Source: CAZSDP01 sp964605665 (GTDB lineage: Bacteria > Planctomycetota > UBA8108 > UBA1146). Taken from it: DNA of 41,285 bases. A program made the translations under genes and the position numbers. Under the pieces are notes generated by a model. The model ran no database searches. It worked only from the letters and a program-made list of their open reading frames with translations, and had not been told where the DNA came from. Shown here piece by piece: positions 16,585-24,815 of this stretch. The first letter of the stretch is position 1, and every line of letters starts with the position of its first letter. The stretch is from positions 1-41,285 of the forward strand of contig CAZSDP010000032.1 of assembly GCA_964605665.1 (NCBI GenBank), in the 5' to 3' direction.

Positions 16585-17061
16585 ATGAACCTGCTAGAGA
16601 ACTTCGAGCGCCATCAGCTCAAGGCCTCGCTTCCCGAGTTTGAAGTCGGGGACACGGTCGACGTTCATGTACGAATCGTCGAGGGGGACAAGCAGCGGAT
16701 TCAGATCTTCACCGGCACGGTGATTGCCCGAAAGAGCGCGGCAAACCGTAGCTCCTTCACTGTCCGACGTATCGTCGCCGGCGAAGGGGTCGAGCGGGTG
16801 TTCCCTCTCCACAGCCCTTGGGTGGAGAAGGTCGATGTCAAGCGTCGCGGTCGGGTCCGCCGAGCGAAGCTCTACTACCTGCGTGATCGAGTGGGTAAGG
16901 CGACCAAGGTCAAAGAACTGATCGGTGCTGAGCGCCATCGTCGCAAGAAGCCACTCGCCGTCGCACCACCGCCAGAACCAGAGCCGGTGGTCGAAGAAGA
17001 AGTTGCTGTGAATGCAGAGGCAGAAGACAAAGCCGCAGTTGCTGGGGGTGCCGAGAGCTGA
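16585..17061 (+). CDS. rplS: 50S ribosomal protein L19 with acidic tail
   Basis: L19 sits at the subunit interface of the 50S particle. Residues 1-117 follow the family along their length: FEVGDTVDVHVRIVEG, the FTVRRI segment, GEGVERVFPLHSPWV, and RRAKLYYLRDRVGKATKVKE. About 40 further residues form a Pro/Glu/Val/Ala-rich acidic tail that ordinary L19 (about 115 aa) lacks; total length is 158 aa. A TTG start at 16552 is possible, but the ATG at 16585 matches the family N-terminus and has GGAG about 9 nt upstream. It ends the rpsP-trmD-rplS group. Confidence 0.95.
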   Translation: MNLLENFERHQLKASLPEFEVGDTVDVHVRIVEGDKQRIQIFTGTVIARKSAANRSSFTVRRIVAGEGVERVFPLHSPWVEKVDVKRRGRVRRAKLYYLRDRVGKATKVKELIGAERHRRKKPLAVAPPPEPEPVVEEEVAVNAEAEDKAAVAGGAES

Positions 17062-17117
17062 AGAGCTCTTCCGAACGCCAGAAATGGCGTGTTGGGGACC
17101 TCATGCCGCTGTGATTG

Positions 17118-17342
17118 CTCACGCAGAGTTTTCTCACGCAGAGTTTTCTCACGCAGAGTTTTCTCACGCAGAGTTTTCTCGAGCAAANNNNNNNNNNNNN
17201 NNNNNNNNNNNNNNNNNNNNNNNNNNNNNNNNNNNNNNNNNNNNNNNNNNNNNNNNNNNNNNNNNNNNNNNNNNNNNNNNNNNNNNNCTCACGCAGAGTT
17301 TTCTCACGCAGAGTTTTCTCACGCAGAGTTTTCTCGAGCAAA
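17118..17342. repeat. 15-bp tandem repeat, interrupted by an assembly gap
   Basis: The unit CTCACGCAGAGTTTT occurs four times at 17118-17177 and three times at 17288-17332. Both blocks end in CTCGAGCAAA. The unit is a multiple of three, but no gene is recognised over it; it lies between the rplS stop and yraN. Copies within a block are perfect. Its real length cannot be told because of the gap. Confidence 0.9.
17188..17287. other. assembly gap of exactly 100 N
   Basis: The run of exactly 100 N is the usual placeholder for a scaffold gap of unknown size. The 55 bases before it (17133-17187) are identical to the 55 bases after it (17288-17342), which suggests that the two contig ends overlap. 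Confidence 0.97.
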
Positions 17343-17353
17343 GATTGAGCATT

Positions 17354-17389
17354 CAAACCCTCCGTTCGGGAAACCGGCCGGAGGGTTTG
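17354..17389 (+). terminator. GC-rich hairpin after the rpsP-trmD-rplS group
   Basis: CAAACCCTCCG (17354-17364) pairs perfectly with CGGAGGGTTTG (17379-17389) over 11 bp with a 14-nt loop. It is followed by CTCATTTCATA, a poor T-tract. The strong stem suggests a terminator or mRNA 3' end for the ribosomal operon; yraN begins 25 bp later. Confidence 0.55.
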
Positions 17390-17414
17390 CTCATTTCATA
17401 GGTGCTCGACTTCT

Positions 17415-17966
17415 ATGAGTGCTCAACAGAGCTCTCAATCGGAACGTCCACAACAAGACGCAAGACGACCAAGGCCCACTCTTCGTCGTTCGGGCTCACC
17501 AAGTGGAGGAATTTCCAGGCGAAGAAGATTCTGCGACAAGTCCCCAATTCATGGTCGCTCCCCTGATCCCCGACGCGGTCTCGGACGATGGGGTGAGTTT
17601 CTGGCCAGACAGTATCTCAGGCTAACCGGCTCACGAATTCTCGCTTCGAACCTCAGAACACCTCACGGAGAGGTCGATGTGGTGGCACGAGAGAAGAGAT
17701 CGGGGGTCTTGGTGCTGATCGAGGTGAAAACCCGCAGAGATCAACGTCCAATCGAGCTCTCTGACCGTCAGCGAAGACGGATCGCTCGAGCCGCTCACTG
17801 GATTCAGCAGCGACGTCGCGACAGGTGGAATGCTGGGGTCCGCATCGACTTGGTCGAGATCCGTTGGCCGAGGCGATGGTGGCCTTGGCCACACCCCTTC
17901 CCGCATCTTCGGCGCATCCGCGGGGCTTGGGGAGATGAAGAAAGATCTTTCATTCGCCGAAGATAA
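17415..17966 (+). CDS. yraN: YraN/UPF0102 family nuclease-like protein
   Basis: YraN proteins have a restriction-endonuclease-like fold of uncertain function. The family core starts near residue 55: GRWGEFLARQYL, then GEVDVVARE and LVLIEVKTRR, which supply the Asp and Glu-x-Lys of the nuclease-like site. At 183 aa the protein is about 60 residues longer than usual. The extra part is an Arg/Ser/Pro-rich N-terminus before the core plus an Arg/Trp-rich tail. The ATG at 17415 lacks a strong ribosome site, so a later start is possible. Position after rplS is typical for yraN, although rnhB, often between them, is missing. Confidence 0.85.
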   Translation: MSAQQSSQSERPQQDARRPRPTLRRSGSPSGGISRRRRFCDKSPIHGRSPDPRRGLGRWGEFLARQYLRLTGSRILASNLRTPHGEVDVVAREKRSGVLVLIEVKTRRDQRPIELSDRQRRRIARAAHWIQQRRRDRWNAGVRIDLVEIRWPRRWWPWPHPFPHLRRIRGAWGDEERSFIRRR

Positions 17967-18023
17967 GAGGCATCCGAATTTCCCCGAGTTGCTCCTTTGA
18001 GCCTCCGATGCCACACTGCCGCC

Positions 18024-18569
18024 ATGAACTACTTCAAACTTACCTGGGACCTTCACAAGTGGACGGGGCTGACGCTCAGCTTGGTGGTGGCGACACTTTC
18101 CGTCACCGGCTTCCTTTTGATTGTGAAAAAGGAGTTCGCCTCGATTCAACCACCGACCCAACGCGGTGCGGAGGGAGTTGTCGCTGACTTCATATCACTG
18201 GAAGCAGTGCTCGCAGCTGCTGCCAGTACCGGTGATCCCGCCTTTGCGACCCCAGACGACATCGACCGGATCGACTTTCGCCCGGGTAAGCGAGTCCATA
18301 AGGTTCGTTCAAAAACCGGTTATGGCGAGGTTCAAGTCTGTGCGGTGACCGGTGAGATCTTGAGTCACGCTTGGCGACCTTCCGACCTCATCGAGCAGAT
18401 TCACGATGGAAGTTGGTTTTCCGACGTGTGGCACGACTATGGAATGCCAGTTGTCGCGTTGGGAGTCCTATTTCTCTCTGGCAGCGGGGTCTATATTTGG
18501 ATCACCCCGATACTTCGCAAGCGTCGCCGTCGAAAGGCGAGCTCAACGGGTGCATCGTCTACAACCTAA
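18024..18569 (+). CDS. PepSY-associated membrane protein
   Basis: The 181-aa protein starts FKLTWDLHKWTGL, followed by a membrane helix (about 15-35, VVATLSVTGFLLIV). A periplasmic region of about 100 residues contains a PepSY-like stretch (VHKVRSKTGYGEVQVCAVTGEIL). A second helix follows (about 145-165) and the protein ends in a basic tail. This layout matches small PepSY-TM proteins related to PiuB, often linked to iron uptake or reductase functions. No iron gene is adjacent, so the role is open. A TTG start at 17997 is the alternative; neither start has a clear ribosome site. Confidence 0.7.
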   Translation: MNYFKLTWDLHKWTGLTLSLVVATLSVTGFLLIVKKEFASIQPPTQRGAEGVVADFISLEAVLAAAASTGDPAFATPDDIDRIDFRPGKRVHKVRSKTGYGEVQVCAVTGEILSHAWRPSDLIEQIHDGSWFSDVWHDYGMPVVALGVLFLSGSGVYIWITPILRKRRRRKASSTGASSTT

Positions 18570-18572
18570 GCT

Positions 18573-18597
18573 CTTCTCGTAGAACTCAGACGAGAAG
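18573..18597 (+). terminator. hairpin after the PepSY gene
   Basis: CTTCTCGT (18573-18580) and ACGAGAAG (18590-18597) form an 8-bp stem directly after the stop codon; a TTTTT run comes about 25 nt later rather than adjacent. It may be a terminator. The rest of the gap up to 18892 shows no gene. Confidence 0.35.
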
Positions 18598-18892
18598 CTC
18601 GAAGTCGTCTCGCACCTTCTCTTTTTGAACGCGCCGACAATTCGCTTCGAAGGAGGCGGAAACCGGAGTGTCGCACCGTTCTGGGAGAGGATCTCCATGG
18701 CATTGTTCGAGCCTCTCCGCAGAGCATCTCGCCATCGTTCATCATTCTCCTGTTCCGCTCGTGAGAGAGCTGTAGAGTGAGACTCTCTCAGCTATCGGTG
18801 ACAGGAGCTTTCCGCTTGAGGACAGCGACCCTTTTTGGCCGATGTGGTGTTCATTCGGCGATGGGGCGACGTGAGTCGAGGAGGAGGTCGAG

Positions 18893-20392
18893 ATGCCACA
18901 GATCCCAGGTCGAGAGCCAAAGATAGCCCTGAATGAAGTGACTTCTCGGAATTCGGCTAGCCTCTCGCGTCGAGAGCTATTCCCGCTGCTTGCAGGGGGA
19001 GCCCTAGCTCCCATTCTTCCCAGAGTTTCTTTCCCATTCACCAACGATGATGGTGGACGTGATTATCCGCCCAAGGTGATCGAAGATCCGATTCTCCGAG
19101 AGCAACTCGAACGCTTTCAGGATTGGAAATTCGGCCTCTTCATGCATTGGGGGATTTATTCGATCTGGGGGGCGGTCGAATCTTGGCCGATGGAGGGAGC
19201 AGAGGGATACGGGCGGACCTCTCTACCTCAATGGAAAGAATGCGATGGGGACCTCGATGAGTTTCGACGCCGCTACCGCGCCCTCAAGAGTGAGTTCAAT
19301 CCTCAGCAGTTTGAAGTGGAACCTTGGGTCGAAGCTGCGAAGGCCGCAGGGATGCGCTACTGCATTTTCACGACGAAGCACCACGATGGCTTCTGCATGT
19401 TCCCAACGGTTCACACCGATTTTCGCGTTGGCGATCCAGGATGTCCCTTCCACGCTGATCCACGCTCCGATATCGCCGGGAAAATCTTCTCCGCATTCCG
19501 CAAGGCCGGATTCGCCACAGGAGCCTACTTCTCCAAACCAGACTGGAACCACCAAGATTTCTGGGATCCGTCGTTACCTGCTCCAAACAAGTATCCCAAC
19601 TACGATGTCGCTGCTCATCCCAAACGGTGGGCGAAGTTCAAGAAGTTCCTGCATGCACAAGTCGATGAGCTGATGACGCAATATCACCCCGACATTCTTT
19701 GGTTCGATGGATCATGGGTACAGGCTCCAAAATACGATATCGACATCGATGCCGTCGCCCGTAGTGCGCGCAATAAGAACCGACGAGTGATCGTTGTCGA
19801 TCGTTGGGTTGCTGGTCCTCATGAGAACTACTACACGCCTGAGCAGAAGATACCGCCTGCACCACTTGCTCACCCTTGGGAGTCCTGCATATCGATGGGC
19901 GATCAATGGTCTTATAAGCCAAACGAGCGCTACAAAAGTGTTCGCCAGCTGATCCATCTCTTGGTCGAGGTGGTGGCGAAAGGGGGGAACCTACTTCTGA
20001 ATATCGGGCCTGGTCCTGATGGGCGCTGGGACCCGATCGCACATGAACGAATGAAGGGAATTGCCTCTTGGATGTCGGTCAATTCCGAAGCGATTCATGG
20101 AACTCGATCGATTGCGCCGTATCGCGCAGATCGCGTGGCATTCACCCAGAAAGGAAAGACCCTTTACGTCATCCACCTAGCGGAGCAATCCGAAACAGGA
20201 CCACCTTCTGAGATCATCTTCCCGCTAAAGGTTGCCGAGGGAAGCAGGATGACACTTCTCGGGGCCCCGCGTCGCTCCGAACCGCTGGTCGCTTTTGAGC
20301 GAGATGGAAAGACTCGGGTACAAATTCCTGAGTCCATTCGCCGGGCGCCACCATGTACCGATGCATGGACTTTGAAGATAGAGAAGCGCTGA
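18893..20392 (+). CDS. alpha-L-fucosidase, GH29, Tat-exported
   Basis: GH29 enzymes hydrolyse alpha-L-fucosyl residues by a retaining mechanism. The 499-aa protein has the family hallmarks: WKFGLFMHWGIYSIWG, the TTKHHDGFCMF segment, and ILWFDGSW with the nucleophile Asp272. A twin-arginine signal (SRRELF followed by a short hydrophobic stretch, about residues 25-46) points to Tat export, so it probably acts outside the cytoplasm on fucosylated glycans such as algal polysaccharides. The ATG at 18893 has GAGGAGG at good spacing. No sulfatase or other glycoside hydrolase neighbours it, so it is not part of a visible polysaccharide locus. Confidence 0.92.
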   Translation: MPQIPGREPKIALNEVTSRNSASLSRRELFPLLAGGALAPILPRVSFPFTNDDGGRDYPPKVIEDPILREQLERFQDWKFGLFMHWGIYSIWGAVESWPMEGAEGYGRTSLPQWKECDGDLDEFRRRYRALKSEFNPQQFEVEPWVEAAKAAGMRYCIFTTKHHDGFCMFPTVHTDFRVGDPGCPFHADPRSDIAGKIFSAFRKAGFATGAYFSKPDWNHQDFWDPSLPAPNKYPNYDVAAHPKRWAKFKKFLHAQVDELMTQYHPDILWFDGSWVQAPKYDIDIDAVARSARNKNRRVIVVDRWVAGPHENYYTPEQKIPPAPLAHPWESCISMGDQWSYKPNERYKSVRQLIHLLVEVVAKGGNLLLNIGPGPDGRWDPIAHERMKGIASWMSVNSEAIHGTRSIAPYRADRVAFTQKGKTLYVIHLAEQSETGPPSEIIFPLKVAEGSRMTLLGAPRRSEPLVAFERDGKTRVQIPESIRRAPPCTDAWTLKIEKR

Positions 20393-20406
20393 TTTGACCC
20401 TTCGAG

Positions 20407-20901
20407 CTAGGTCTTCAATATGAATCGTCGTCGCGGGCAATAATGTATGAGAACCATCGCAATCGCAAAGAACGCAAGCTCAACCAACCGCTGCAACCGG
20501 AAGAACGAGGAGGCTTCTAGCCAGCTTCCCGGAGAGGCAACCGCATAGTGGTGCGTGAGGGCAAAAATCTGCACGAGAAATAGCAGCGAGAGAGAAAGAC
20601 GAGAGAGCGGGGTGCGCATAAGAACTTGGCCAGAAAAGAGTATCGAGACCGCACCGAGCGACAATTCTTCGAGCGACATTCGCTCGTTGAGCCCATGAAA
20701 ATGCCACCCGTAGTAGAGATGAAGTGAGCCGCTGGTGAGCAAAAATCCGATGACCAACCACTCAAAAGTAGACAGCGGTGAACGAACGAGCTGACCCGAA
20801 GAGGCCGAAGGGGTTTCAGCCGGAGTCTCTTCCTCCAGATCTTGAATCTGTGGGCCCTTGCGGGGGACTTCAGAATGCTTCAAATCGAGACCTTCTTCCA
20901 C
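20407..20901 (-). CDS. small integral membrane protein, unknown
   Basis: I do not recognise this 164-aa protein. It has a polar, acidic N-terminus (about 1-45), then four likely membrane helices, near 47-68, 78-95, 103-120 and 135-155, with His-rich loops (HLYYGWHFHG and LTHHYA). It ends in a basic tail. The start is GTG without a strong ribosome site. It converges with the fucosidase and is divergent from the proline dehydrogenase gene. Function unknown. Confidence 0.6.
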   Translation of the reverse strand: MEEGLDLKHSEVPRKGPQIQDLEEETPAETPSASSGQLVRSPLSTFEWLVIGFLLTSGSLHLYYGWHFHGLNERMSLEELSLGAVSILFSGQVLMRTPLSRLSLSLLFLVQIFALTHHYAVASPGSWLEASSFFRLQRLVELAFFAIAMVLIHYCPRRRFILKT

Positions 20902-20953
20902 AAAACTGCTCGACCCGAAGTCTCGATCCGCGCGATTCCACGTCCCACCCTGA

Positions 20954-20991
20954 TATAGTACACAGGATCGATTGCAAACCGTACCCTGTGT
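20954..20991 (+). promoter_or_regulatory. putative promoter -10 and operator of the PRODH gene
   Basis: TATAGT (20954-20959) is followed at once by the inverted repeat ACACAGG (20960-20966) and CCTGTGT (20985-20991) with an 18-bp spacer. No good -35 is seen. The start codon of the PRODH gene is 101 bp downstream. The placement over the expected transcription start suits a repressor site, but the regulator is unknown. Confidence 0.35.
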
Positions 20992-21091
20992 GCGTCACCG
21001 ATCTCCAAGTCGATGCCTTTTTGGATAGGCGTCATGTTGACAGTTGGCTGTGGTCCGGTAACGAAGCAGGGCAGAGCTGGTACTGATAAAT

Positions 21092-21991
21092 ATGCTAAAC
21101 CGAGCCTTCGTCAATCTACTTCCATTGGTTCCACGACCACTCGTTTGGCGGATCTCCAAACGTTACATCGCAGGAACCCATCTAGAAGATGCGCTCGATT
21201 GCGTGCGGACTCTCAATGCCCGAGGAATGTCGGCCACTCTAGATGTCCTTGGTGAAGACTCTATCGATGCTGCCAACGCCATCGGTAGTCGTGATCTGTA
21301 CCTGCGAGCTCTTGAGCAGATCCATCGGTCTAAACTCGACTGCAATATTTCGGTAAAACTCTCTCAAATGGGACTTCGCTTTGATCCTTCGTTGTGTCGA
21401 TCGGTGATGAAAGACCTGGTATTGAGCGCCGAATCGCAAGAGAACTTCGTCCGGATCGATATGGAAGATGTGACGGTCACGCAGATCACGATCGACATCT
21501 ACCGAGAACTTCGCCAAGCGAGTTCCGCAGTGGGGACGGTTGTTCAATCTTACCTCCATAGAACCCCGGCTGACGTGGCGTCACTTCTTGCGGATGGTCC
21601 GACGAACTTGCGATTATGCAAAGGCATTTATGTGGAGAGTCCCGAACACGCAATCCAAGATCGAGAAGGGGTTCGTGAGGCTTTTCGGGCTATCTTGCGA
21701 CAGCTATTCGAGGGTGGTGCGACCAAAGTTGGAATTGCTACACACGATCGCCCGCTGGTCGACTTTGCTCTAGAGTTGATCGATGAGCTCAAAGTCCCAA
21801 AAGAGCACTACGAATTCCAAATGCTTCTCGGAGTGACCGATCAAATACGCGAAGAACTGGTTTCGGCGGGGCACCCTCTTCGCGTCTATGTGCCATTCGG
21901 CGAAGAGTGGTACGCCTATTCTTCGAGGCGACTTCGAGAAAACCCGAAGATTGCGGGACATGTGGTCAAGAATCTATTCACCGGACGCTGA
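21092..21991 (+). CDS. proline dehydrogenase (PRODH), monofunctional
   Basis: PRODH is an FAD enzyme that oxidises proline to pyrroline-5-carboxylate, passing electrons to quinone. The 299-aa protein is the short, monofunctional form, like that of Thermus or Bacillus rather than bifunctional PutA. Recognisable segments are VVQSYLHRT, RLCKGIYVE, YEFQMLLGV and the C-terminal RVYVPFGEEWYAYSSRRLRE, where the paired arginines bind the proline carboxylate. No pyrroline-5-carboxylate dehydrogenase gene lies in the window. The ATG has only a weak ribosome site. Confidence 0.92.
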   Translation: MLNRAFVNLLPLVPRPLVWRISKRYIAGTHLEDALDCVRTLNARGMSATLDVLGEDSIDAANAIGSRDLYLRALEQIHRSKLDCNISVKLSQMGLRFDPSLCRSVMKDLVLSAESQENFVRIDMEDVTVTQITIDIYRELRQASSAVGTVVQSYLHRTPADVASLLADGPTNLRLCKGIYVESPEHAIQDREGVREAFRAILRQLFEGGATKVGIATHDRPLVDFALELIDELKVPKEHYEFQMLLGVTDQIREELVSAGHPLRVYVPFGEEWYAYSSRRLRENPKIAGHVVKNLFTGR

Positions 21992-22078
21992 ACCTCAAGG
22001 TTGCGTTGTGGTCTTGCGAGAAGACCAGCGGCGAAAGTCGGTCGTTGCCTCTCAGGATTGGTCAGAGGATAAAGCGTT

Positions 22079-22702
22079 TTGATCAGCGAAGATCTTTCGA
22101 ACACCAGTAAATCGGAGCATTGGGGCGACGGCCATCCTGAGCTCTCCCGGCCTGGCGATCTCGCCTTCGCTCGTCAAATGGTCTGTGAATACAGGCCATA
22201 CAACCGATCTCAGGTGAACGAGCGAGAGCGGATCTTGGAGTTCATCGATCAGCATCCGAATGCTCTCCATCGCAGTTGCTCCAAGGGCCATCTCACCGCT
22301 TCCGCTTTAGTTTTGGACGCGAAGAAGGAGAAGGTTCTTCTCACCCACCACCGGAAGTTGCAGCGCTGGCTTCAACTTGGCGGACACTGCGATGGAAACG
22401 GGAATCTGGCAGCCGCGGCGTGGCGTGAAGCAACAGAGGAATCTGGTATTCGAGGCCTAGAAATTGATCCTCAACCGATCGACCTCGACATTCATACAAT
22501 TCCAGCGCGTGGCTCTGAACCTGAACACTGGCATCTGGATGTGCGATTCTTGGTATTCGCACCTGCGGGAGCGATCGAGGTGGCCAGCGAAGAGTCGCTC
22601 GCTCTTCGCTGGTTTGAATTCGATCACTTACCAATTCGCGAGTCGGATGAGTCGGTCCAGCGGCTGGTTCAAATTGCTTCGCAACGCTACAGGGCGCCTT
22701 GA
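22079..22702 (+). CDS. NUDIX hydrolase
   Basis: NUDIX enzymes cleave nucleoside diphosphates linked to another group. The Nudix box lies around residues 102-124: GHCDGNGNLAAAAW followed by REATEESGI. The catalytic REUxEExGU half is intact, but the first Glu of the consensus (GX5E) is replaced, as in a known subgroup with GGHxDG. An extra N-terminal region of about 70 residues precedes the domain. The start is TTG at 22079 with AGAGGA about 10 nt upstream. It follows the PRODH gene after 88 bp. The substrate cannot be predicted. Confidence 0.85.
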   Translation: MISEDLSNTSKSEHWGDGHPELSRPGDLAFARQMVCEYRPYNRSQVNERERILEFIDQHPNALHRSCSKGHLTASALVLDAKKEKVLLTHHRKLQRWLQLGGHCDGNGNLAAAAWREATEESGIRGLEIDPQPIDLDIHTIPARGSEPEHWHLDVRFLVFAPAGAIEVASEESLALRWFEFDHLPIRESDESVQRLVQIASQRYRAP

Positions 22703-22759
22703 TGCGCACTCCCTAGCGATCAGCAACCATCTTCAGGTGAGGCTTAGGCGAAAAGCGGG

Positions 22760-23338
22760 TTACTCTTCTTTCTTTTCGACGAGCCCCTCTAATGCGACCA
22801 TCAGTTCGACTTCATCGGAGAGGACATTTGTCGGAAACTTGACGTTATATTCGGTTCGCTTGATCGTGAAGGTACAGCTGAATCCTATGCGCTGACCAAA
22901 TCTCTGATGGTTGACACTTCCGATCTTCTTGGCGGTCACTGTGATTTTCTTTGAGACCCCATTGAATTTCATCGTCCCATTTACTTGATAGATCCCCGGC
23001 TTCTTCCCCTCCTTGAAGCCCTTGGCTTCGAAAACGATTTCCGGGTGCTTTTCAGAGTTGAGCAGTTCCGGGCTCTTCACATGATCATCGCGATTTGAGC
23101 TGTTGGTGTCGACGCTTCCAGACTTGACGACGACTTTGACACTCGATGCCTTGAGATCATTTTCGTCAAAACGAATCGTTCCGCTGACATCGTTGAACCG
23201 TCCGTAGAAGTCACTTGCACCAAGATGCCCAATTTTGAAGACAACAGAGCTATGACCGCCGTCGATCACATAATCGGCTGCTCCTACCGGAAGGGAGATC
23301 AGAGATAGTAGAGCTAGGGAAAGAATGGCAGATCTCAT
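22760..23338 (-). CDS. YceI family periplasmic protein
   Basis: YceI proteins form a lipocalin-like beta-barrel that binds isoprenoids or similar amphiphiles in the periplasm. The 192-aa protein has a signal peptide (about residues 1-20, ending PVGAA). The mature part follows the family closely: YVIDGGHSSVVFKIGHLG at the start, then the FYGRFNDVSGTI segment, SPELLNSEKHPEI and GVSKKITVT. The frame opens upstream at 23368, but the ATG at 23338 places the signal peptide at the N-terminus. It converges with the NUDIX gene. Confidence 0.92.
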   Translation of the reverse strand: MRSAILSLALLSLISLPVGAADYVIDGGHSSVVFKIGHLGASDFYGRFNDVSGTIRFDENDLKASSVKVVVKSGSVDTNSSNRDDHVKSPELLNSEKHPEIVFEAKGFKEGKKPGIYQVNGTMKFNGVSKKITVTAKKIGSVNHQRFGQRIGFSCTFTIKRTEYNVKFPTNVLSDEVELMVALEGLVEKKEE

Positions 23339-23816
23339 CAACGGAAGTCTCACTTTCGCGGGGGGCACTCTAAAGCATCGTAGGGTTACCGACCTCTGCT
23401 GGAGCCGAAGAGACTCCTTTTGAACCTCGAGGCCAACCCGTTTCGACCGCAGTTTACTTCAAAGAGGAGTCCGTCAGCCAACGACTTGGATGAATTCTCG
23501 CAGATAGGGCCCGATCACTCTGGATCCTACGTCGACCCACTTATTAAAATAGACACCCTTTCGCGGTGTAAGAGCCCCGCCCTTCGACCGACCGCGAAGA
23601 TGACACGGAGGACAGCAGCTCGATTGAAATGTCAGTCTCAATGACCGAGGCGACTAGATCGAGTGCTGAGCTTCTCATTCCCTCCAACACAATTCGTTGG
23701 AAGCATGGTCTAGCTGAGGTTGGAAATGTCCTTCCTCGCTGAAGAATCGGTCGGGTCACTTTGATCGCACCGAGTAGATAGCAGGGCTTGGTGATAAGCC
23801 CATGAAAGGAATTCCG
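23339..23816. other. 478-bp gap without a recognised gene
   Basis: The region between the divergent YceI and DUF481 genes shows a 7-bp inverted repeat, GACTCCT (23412-23418) and AGGAGTC (23465-23471), with a long spacer, and no clear promoter consensus. A 74-codon plus-strand frame (23420-23644) lacks a ribosome site and any recognisable feature. Confidence 0.5.
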
Positions 23817-24815
23817 ATGTTTCGCTCTCTTCTTCTCTTCTTCACAGTTTTTGTCTTCGTCTCCGCTTCTTCAACGTATGCGGACGAAGTGACTCTGAAG
23901 GATGGAAGTCGAATATTGGGAACGATTCAGTCATCGGATGGCGGATCGCTCGTGATTGACGGAGGTGCAGCCGGCAAGATCTCGATCCCCATTTCCGGTG
24001 TGGAAGCGATCACAACTGTCGGTGAACACGTTGTCGTTCTGGTGGATGGAACAGTGCTGAAAGGACGTATTACTATGTCCGATGCCGAACCATTTGTCGG
24101 TGAGCAGCAGATCGAACTCTCCAGTATCAAAGCCGTGAACCCTCCTGATAAGCCCGCAGTCACGCACAATGGAAATGTCTCACTTTCGGGAAAGGCGACG
24201 GACGGAAACTCGAACACCAAATCACTGTCAGCATTCGCGGAATATGTCCGAAGAGCCGAGAGCAATCGAACGACGGTGTTGGGTGATTGGAATTACTCGG
24301 AAAATTCAGGTGAGCTCTCCGAGCGAAACGCAAGTTTGCGCGGCAAGTACGACCATTTCTTCAATGAGAAGTTTTTTGGGTATGGCAACTTGAGTTTTGA
24401 GCGAGACGACTTTGCTGATCTAGATTTGCGGACAACGATCGGTGGAGGTGCCGGATACCAGTTCATCGAAAATGGAGTTCACAGCTTCTATGAGGAAGTA
24501 GGGATTTCCTATTTTGATGAGAAATTTGACAATAGCTCAGACAATGAGTTCGCCTCCGCAAGATTTAGCGGCAAGTTTGACTGGATCATTGAAGCAGACC
24601 GAATTTCACTGTTCCACTTCCATGAAGTCTTCATGAGCCTGGATGACAGTGAAGACGTTTTGGTCGACACCAAAACAGGAGTTAGGATTAACGTTATCGA
24701 TAATTTCTTCGCCACAATTCAATTCAATTTGAAGTGGGACAATACCCCCGCGACAGGGGCGGAGAGAACTGACACAGAGTATCTACTGGGGCTTGGATAC
24801 TCATACTCGTTTTGA
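23817..24815 (+). CDS. DUF481 outer-membrane beta-barrel protein
   Basis: The 332-aa protein has a signal peptide (about 1-22, ending TYADEV). A first domain (about 23-115) contains LKDGSRILGTI and LVDGTVLKGRI, a duplicated pattern seen in planctomycete secreted proteins. A C-terminal DUF481 (YdiY-like) barrel of alternating short beta strands spans about 150-332 and ends in Phe, typical of outer-membrane insertion. The function of DUF481 proteins is not known. Two ATGs compete: 23802 and 23817. The second has AAAGGA at 6 nt and is preferred. Confidence 0.8.
   Translation: MFRSLLLFFTVFVFVSASSTYADEVTLKDGSRILGTIQSSDGGSLVIDGGAAGKISIPISGVEAITTVGEHVVVLVDGTVLKGRITMSDAEPFVGEQQIELSSIKAVNPPDKPAVTHNGNVSLSGKATDGNSNTKSLSAFAEYVRRAESNRTTVLGDWNYSENSGELSERNASLRGKYDHFFNEKFFGYGNLSFERDDFADLDLRTTIGGGAGYQFIENGVHSFYEEVGISYFDEKFDNSSDNEFASARFSGKFDWIIEADRISLFHFHEVFMSLDDSEDVLVDTKTGVRINVIDNFFATIQFNLKWDNTPATGAERTDTEYLLGLGYSYSF

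Noticed and set aside
17118..17342. CRISPR-like array
   Set aside because: Units are 15 bp and directly adjacent, with no spacers and no cas genes; it is a simple tandem repeat.
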